A stretch of DNA of 64,000 nucleotides from Acidulodesulfobacterium sp021802425 (GTDB lineage: Bacteria > SZUA-79 > Acidulodesulfobacterales > Acidulodesulfobacteraceae), in assembly GCA_021802425.1 (NCBI GenBank), contig JAJZXJ010000005.1:34670-98669 (forward strand), read 5' to 3'. Under the pieces are notes generated by a model, which was not told where the DNA came from, ran no database searches, and worked only from the letters and a program-made list of their open reading frames with translations. Each line of letters starts with the position of its first letter. Positions within the stretch are counted from its first letter, which is position 1. This document shows positions 62,071-64,000 of this stretch, in pieces. The position numbers were made by a program, and so were the translations under genes.

Positions 62071-63423
62071 ATGAATAGCGTTAGCGTAAAACATGAAATA
62101 GAAAGCCAAATTCGAAACCAGATCGATGCTATAAAAAGAGGTTGCGTCGAGTTGATAAAAGAAGATGAGCTTTATGAAAAACTATTGTATTCAACGGCGC
62201 ACAATTTACCATTAAAAATAAAAGCGGGTTTTGATCCTACAGCCCCCGATATACATTTAGGGCATACTGTTTTATTAAACAAATTAAGGACTTTTCAAGA
62301 ATACGGGCATCAAGTGTTTTTCATAATAGGTGATTTTACGGCTATGATCGGCGATCCTACCGGGAAATCCGAAACAAGAAAACCGCTATCCGAAGAAGAT
62401 GTCCTGAAGAATTCCAAGGATTATAGAAATCAGGCCTTTAAGATACTGAAGCCCGAAAAAACAACAATTCTTTTTAACAGCTGGTGGTTATCCAATATAA
62501 AATTAGATGAATTTATTAAAATATCCTCAAATTATACGGTAAGAAGAATGCTTGAAAAGGATGATTTTGAAAAAAGGCTTAGCGACAATAGTCCGATATC
62601 GATACACGAGTTTATTTATCCGTTGCTTCAGGGGTTCGATTCATTATTTCTTAAGTCGGATATCGAGATTGGAGGAAATGATCAAAAATTCAATCTTATT
62701 GTCGGCAGAGAATTAATGAAGAGCTTTAATGTGAATCCTCAAGTTATTATGACCATGCCTTTGCTTGAGGGTCTTGACGGTAAAAATAAAATGAGCAAAT
62801 CACTTGGAAACCAGATAGGGGTATCCGATGAGCCAAACGAGATGTTTGGCAAAATTATGTCGATATCCGATGAAATGATGATTAAGTATTATGAACTGCT
62901 CAGTTCTATATCAAATAGCCGCTTGAACGAGTTAAAACAAGACCTTCGAAACGGGTTAAACCCGATAATAGCAAAAAAACGGCTTGCGGTGGAAATGGTA
63001 GAAAGATACTGGGGTAAATCCTTTTCGGAAAAGGCGCTGAACTATTTTGAAGAAAAATTTCAAAAGAAGATAAACCCGGAGGATATAACGACTATCGAAC
63101 TTAACCGCGACGATTATATAAAGGGTGCCGGCAGTACCGTGTTGCATGACGGCATTCTTTCGGATCTTGTAAAATTTGAAGCCGTATCTTTATTGACCTA
63201 TATTAACGCTGCCTCAAGCAATAGCGAGGCTAAAAGGCTTCTTAAGCAGGGTGCCGTTGAAATATATTTTAAATCCGGCAACAATTTAGAAGAAATAAAA
63301 AGAAAGTTAAGCGATGATAGTAATATGAACTACCCCATTCCTTTCGACTTCAACGAATTCATACTAAAAGTCGGCAAAAAGAAAATATATAAAATAAAAT
63401 TAAATTCTTTAAAAAAAGCTTGA
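62071..63423 (+). CDS. tyrS: Tyrosyl-tRNA synthetase
   Basis: 450 residues, long for TyrS but similar to the bacterial TyrZ-like group. HIGH motif is HLGHT in GFDPTAPDIHLGHTVLL; KMSKS is intact in GLDGKNKMSKSLGNQIG; a C-terminal S4-like region is present (AASSNSEAKRLLKQGAVEIYF). It charges tRNA(Tyr). Its 3' end overlaps the -35 of the rRNA promoter. Confidence 0.95.
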   Translation: MNSVSVKHEIESQIRNQIDAIKRGCVELIKEDELYEKLLYSTAHNLPLKIKAGFDPTAPDIHLGHTVLLNKLRTFQEYGHQVFFIIGDFTAMIGDPTGKSETRKPLSEEDVLKNSKDYRNQAFKILKPEKTTILFNSWWLSNIKLDEFIKISSNYTVRRMLEKDDFEKRLSDNSPISIHEFIYPLLQGFDSLFLKSDIEIGGNDQKFNLIVGRELMKSFNVNPQVIMTMPLLEGLDGKNKMSKSLGNQIGVSDEPNEMFGKIMSISDEMMIKYYELLSSISNSRLNELKQDLRNGLNPIIAKKRLAVEMVERYWGKSFSEKALNYFEEKFQKKINPEDITTIELNRDDYIKGAGSTVLHDGILSDLVKFEAVSLLTYINAASSNSEAKRLLKQGAVEIYFKSGNNLEEIKRKLSDDSNMNYPIPFDFNEFILKVGKKKIYKIKLNSLKKA

Positions 63424-63448
63424 CAAGAGTTTTATATTTTAATATACT
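63420..63448 (+). promoter_or_regulatory. rRNA operon promoter
   Basis: TTGACA (63420-63425), 17-bp spacer, TATACT (63443-63448), near-perfect σ70. It overlaps the tyrS stop. A leader of about 100 nt with GGTCTTTGAGAACT, a boxA-like antitermination element, precedes the 16S gene. Confidence 0.85.
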
Positions 63449-63557
63449 GTTCAAACACTTCAAGTTAAGGTATTAAAAAAGCCTGCTATAGAAGATTGGT
63501 CTTTGAGAACTAAACAGCACGCATTAAAAAATAAGTTAATTTCGATACAATTTTATT

Positions 63558-64000
<443 letters not shown>

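Overview
The window is AT-rich chromosome from a Gram-negative bacterium. Outer-membrane genes (Pal, an Mla-type MCE system, a TraT-like lipoprotein, a large predicted β-barrel), selenocysteine use, an archaeal-type split glutamate synthase, an HdrB/HdrC-like protein and a MetH without its reactivation domain together suggest a Desulfobacterota-like (deltaproteobacterial) anaerobe. An AT-rich acid-mine lineage would fit, but the genus cannot be fixed from sequence reading alone. No phage, IS element, CRISPR array or tRNA gene was seen, and no gene appears broken.

Layout. 0.1-11.1 kb, plus strand: the translation/RNA operon rimP-nusA-infB-rbfA-nrnA-truB-rpsO-pnp, then an M16 peptidase and a membrane protein. 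11.1-17.6 kb, plus: a TetR-controlled efflux cluster (HlyD-type adaptor, RND pump, DHA2 MFS pump), then xseA. 18.9-29.5 kb, minus: modABC-type transporter, a TraT-like lipoprotein, mltG, ruvX, bioB, cbpM-cbpA and a β-barrel protein. 29.6-34.6 kb, mixed: a sugar epimerase-like and a glyoxalase gene, a tiny peptide gene on the minus strand, pal, bioF-bioC, and a GatD-like amidotransferase. 34.6-43.5 kb: queF, murI, metH, murT, an SMR protein, recO, selA, HNH. 43.6-52.2 kb: mlaEFD, selD (itself a selenoprotein), a corrinoid-activator ASKHA protein, rlmN, cbiC, a lytic transglycosylase, pgsA. 52.2-58.2 kb: a degenerate PAS-GGDEF protein, HdrB-HdrC fusion, and three glutamate synthase genes. 58.2-63.4 kb: zapB-like, zapA, 6S RNA, 5-FCL, rny, ymdB, tyrS. 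The window ends inside a 16S rRNA gene with a strong promoter.

How genes work together. selA and selD supply selenocysteine; SelD is made through an in-frame UGA followed by a bSECIS hairpin. The most novel item is a 34-39 codon peptide gene at 30529-30648 (minus). It has an 11-nt perfect Shine-Dalgarno and a Cys-rich end, and reading through its UGA gives a C-x2-U-x2-C motif followed by a small hairpin. It looks like a RiPP-type precursor and possibly a selenopeptide; no maturase lies next to it. MetH (no activation domain) and the ASKHA protein form a plausible reactivation pair. GatD and MurT, both here but not adjacent, suggest amidation of peptidoglycan precursors in a Gram-negative. Two promoters can be read with operators placed exactly on them: a palindrome in the spacer of the TetR promoter, and a ModE-like palindrome over the modA -10.
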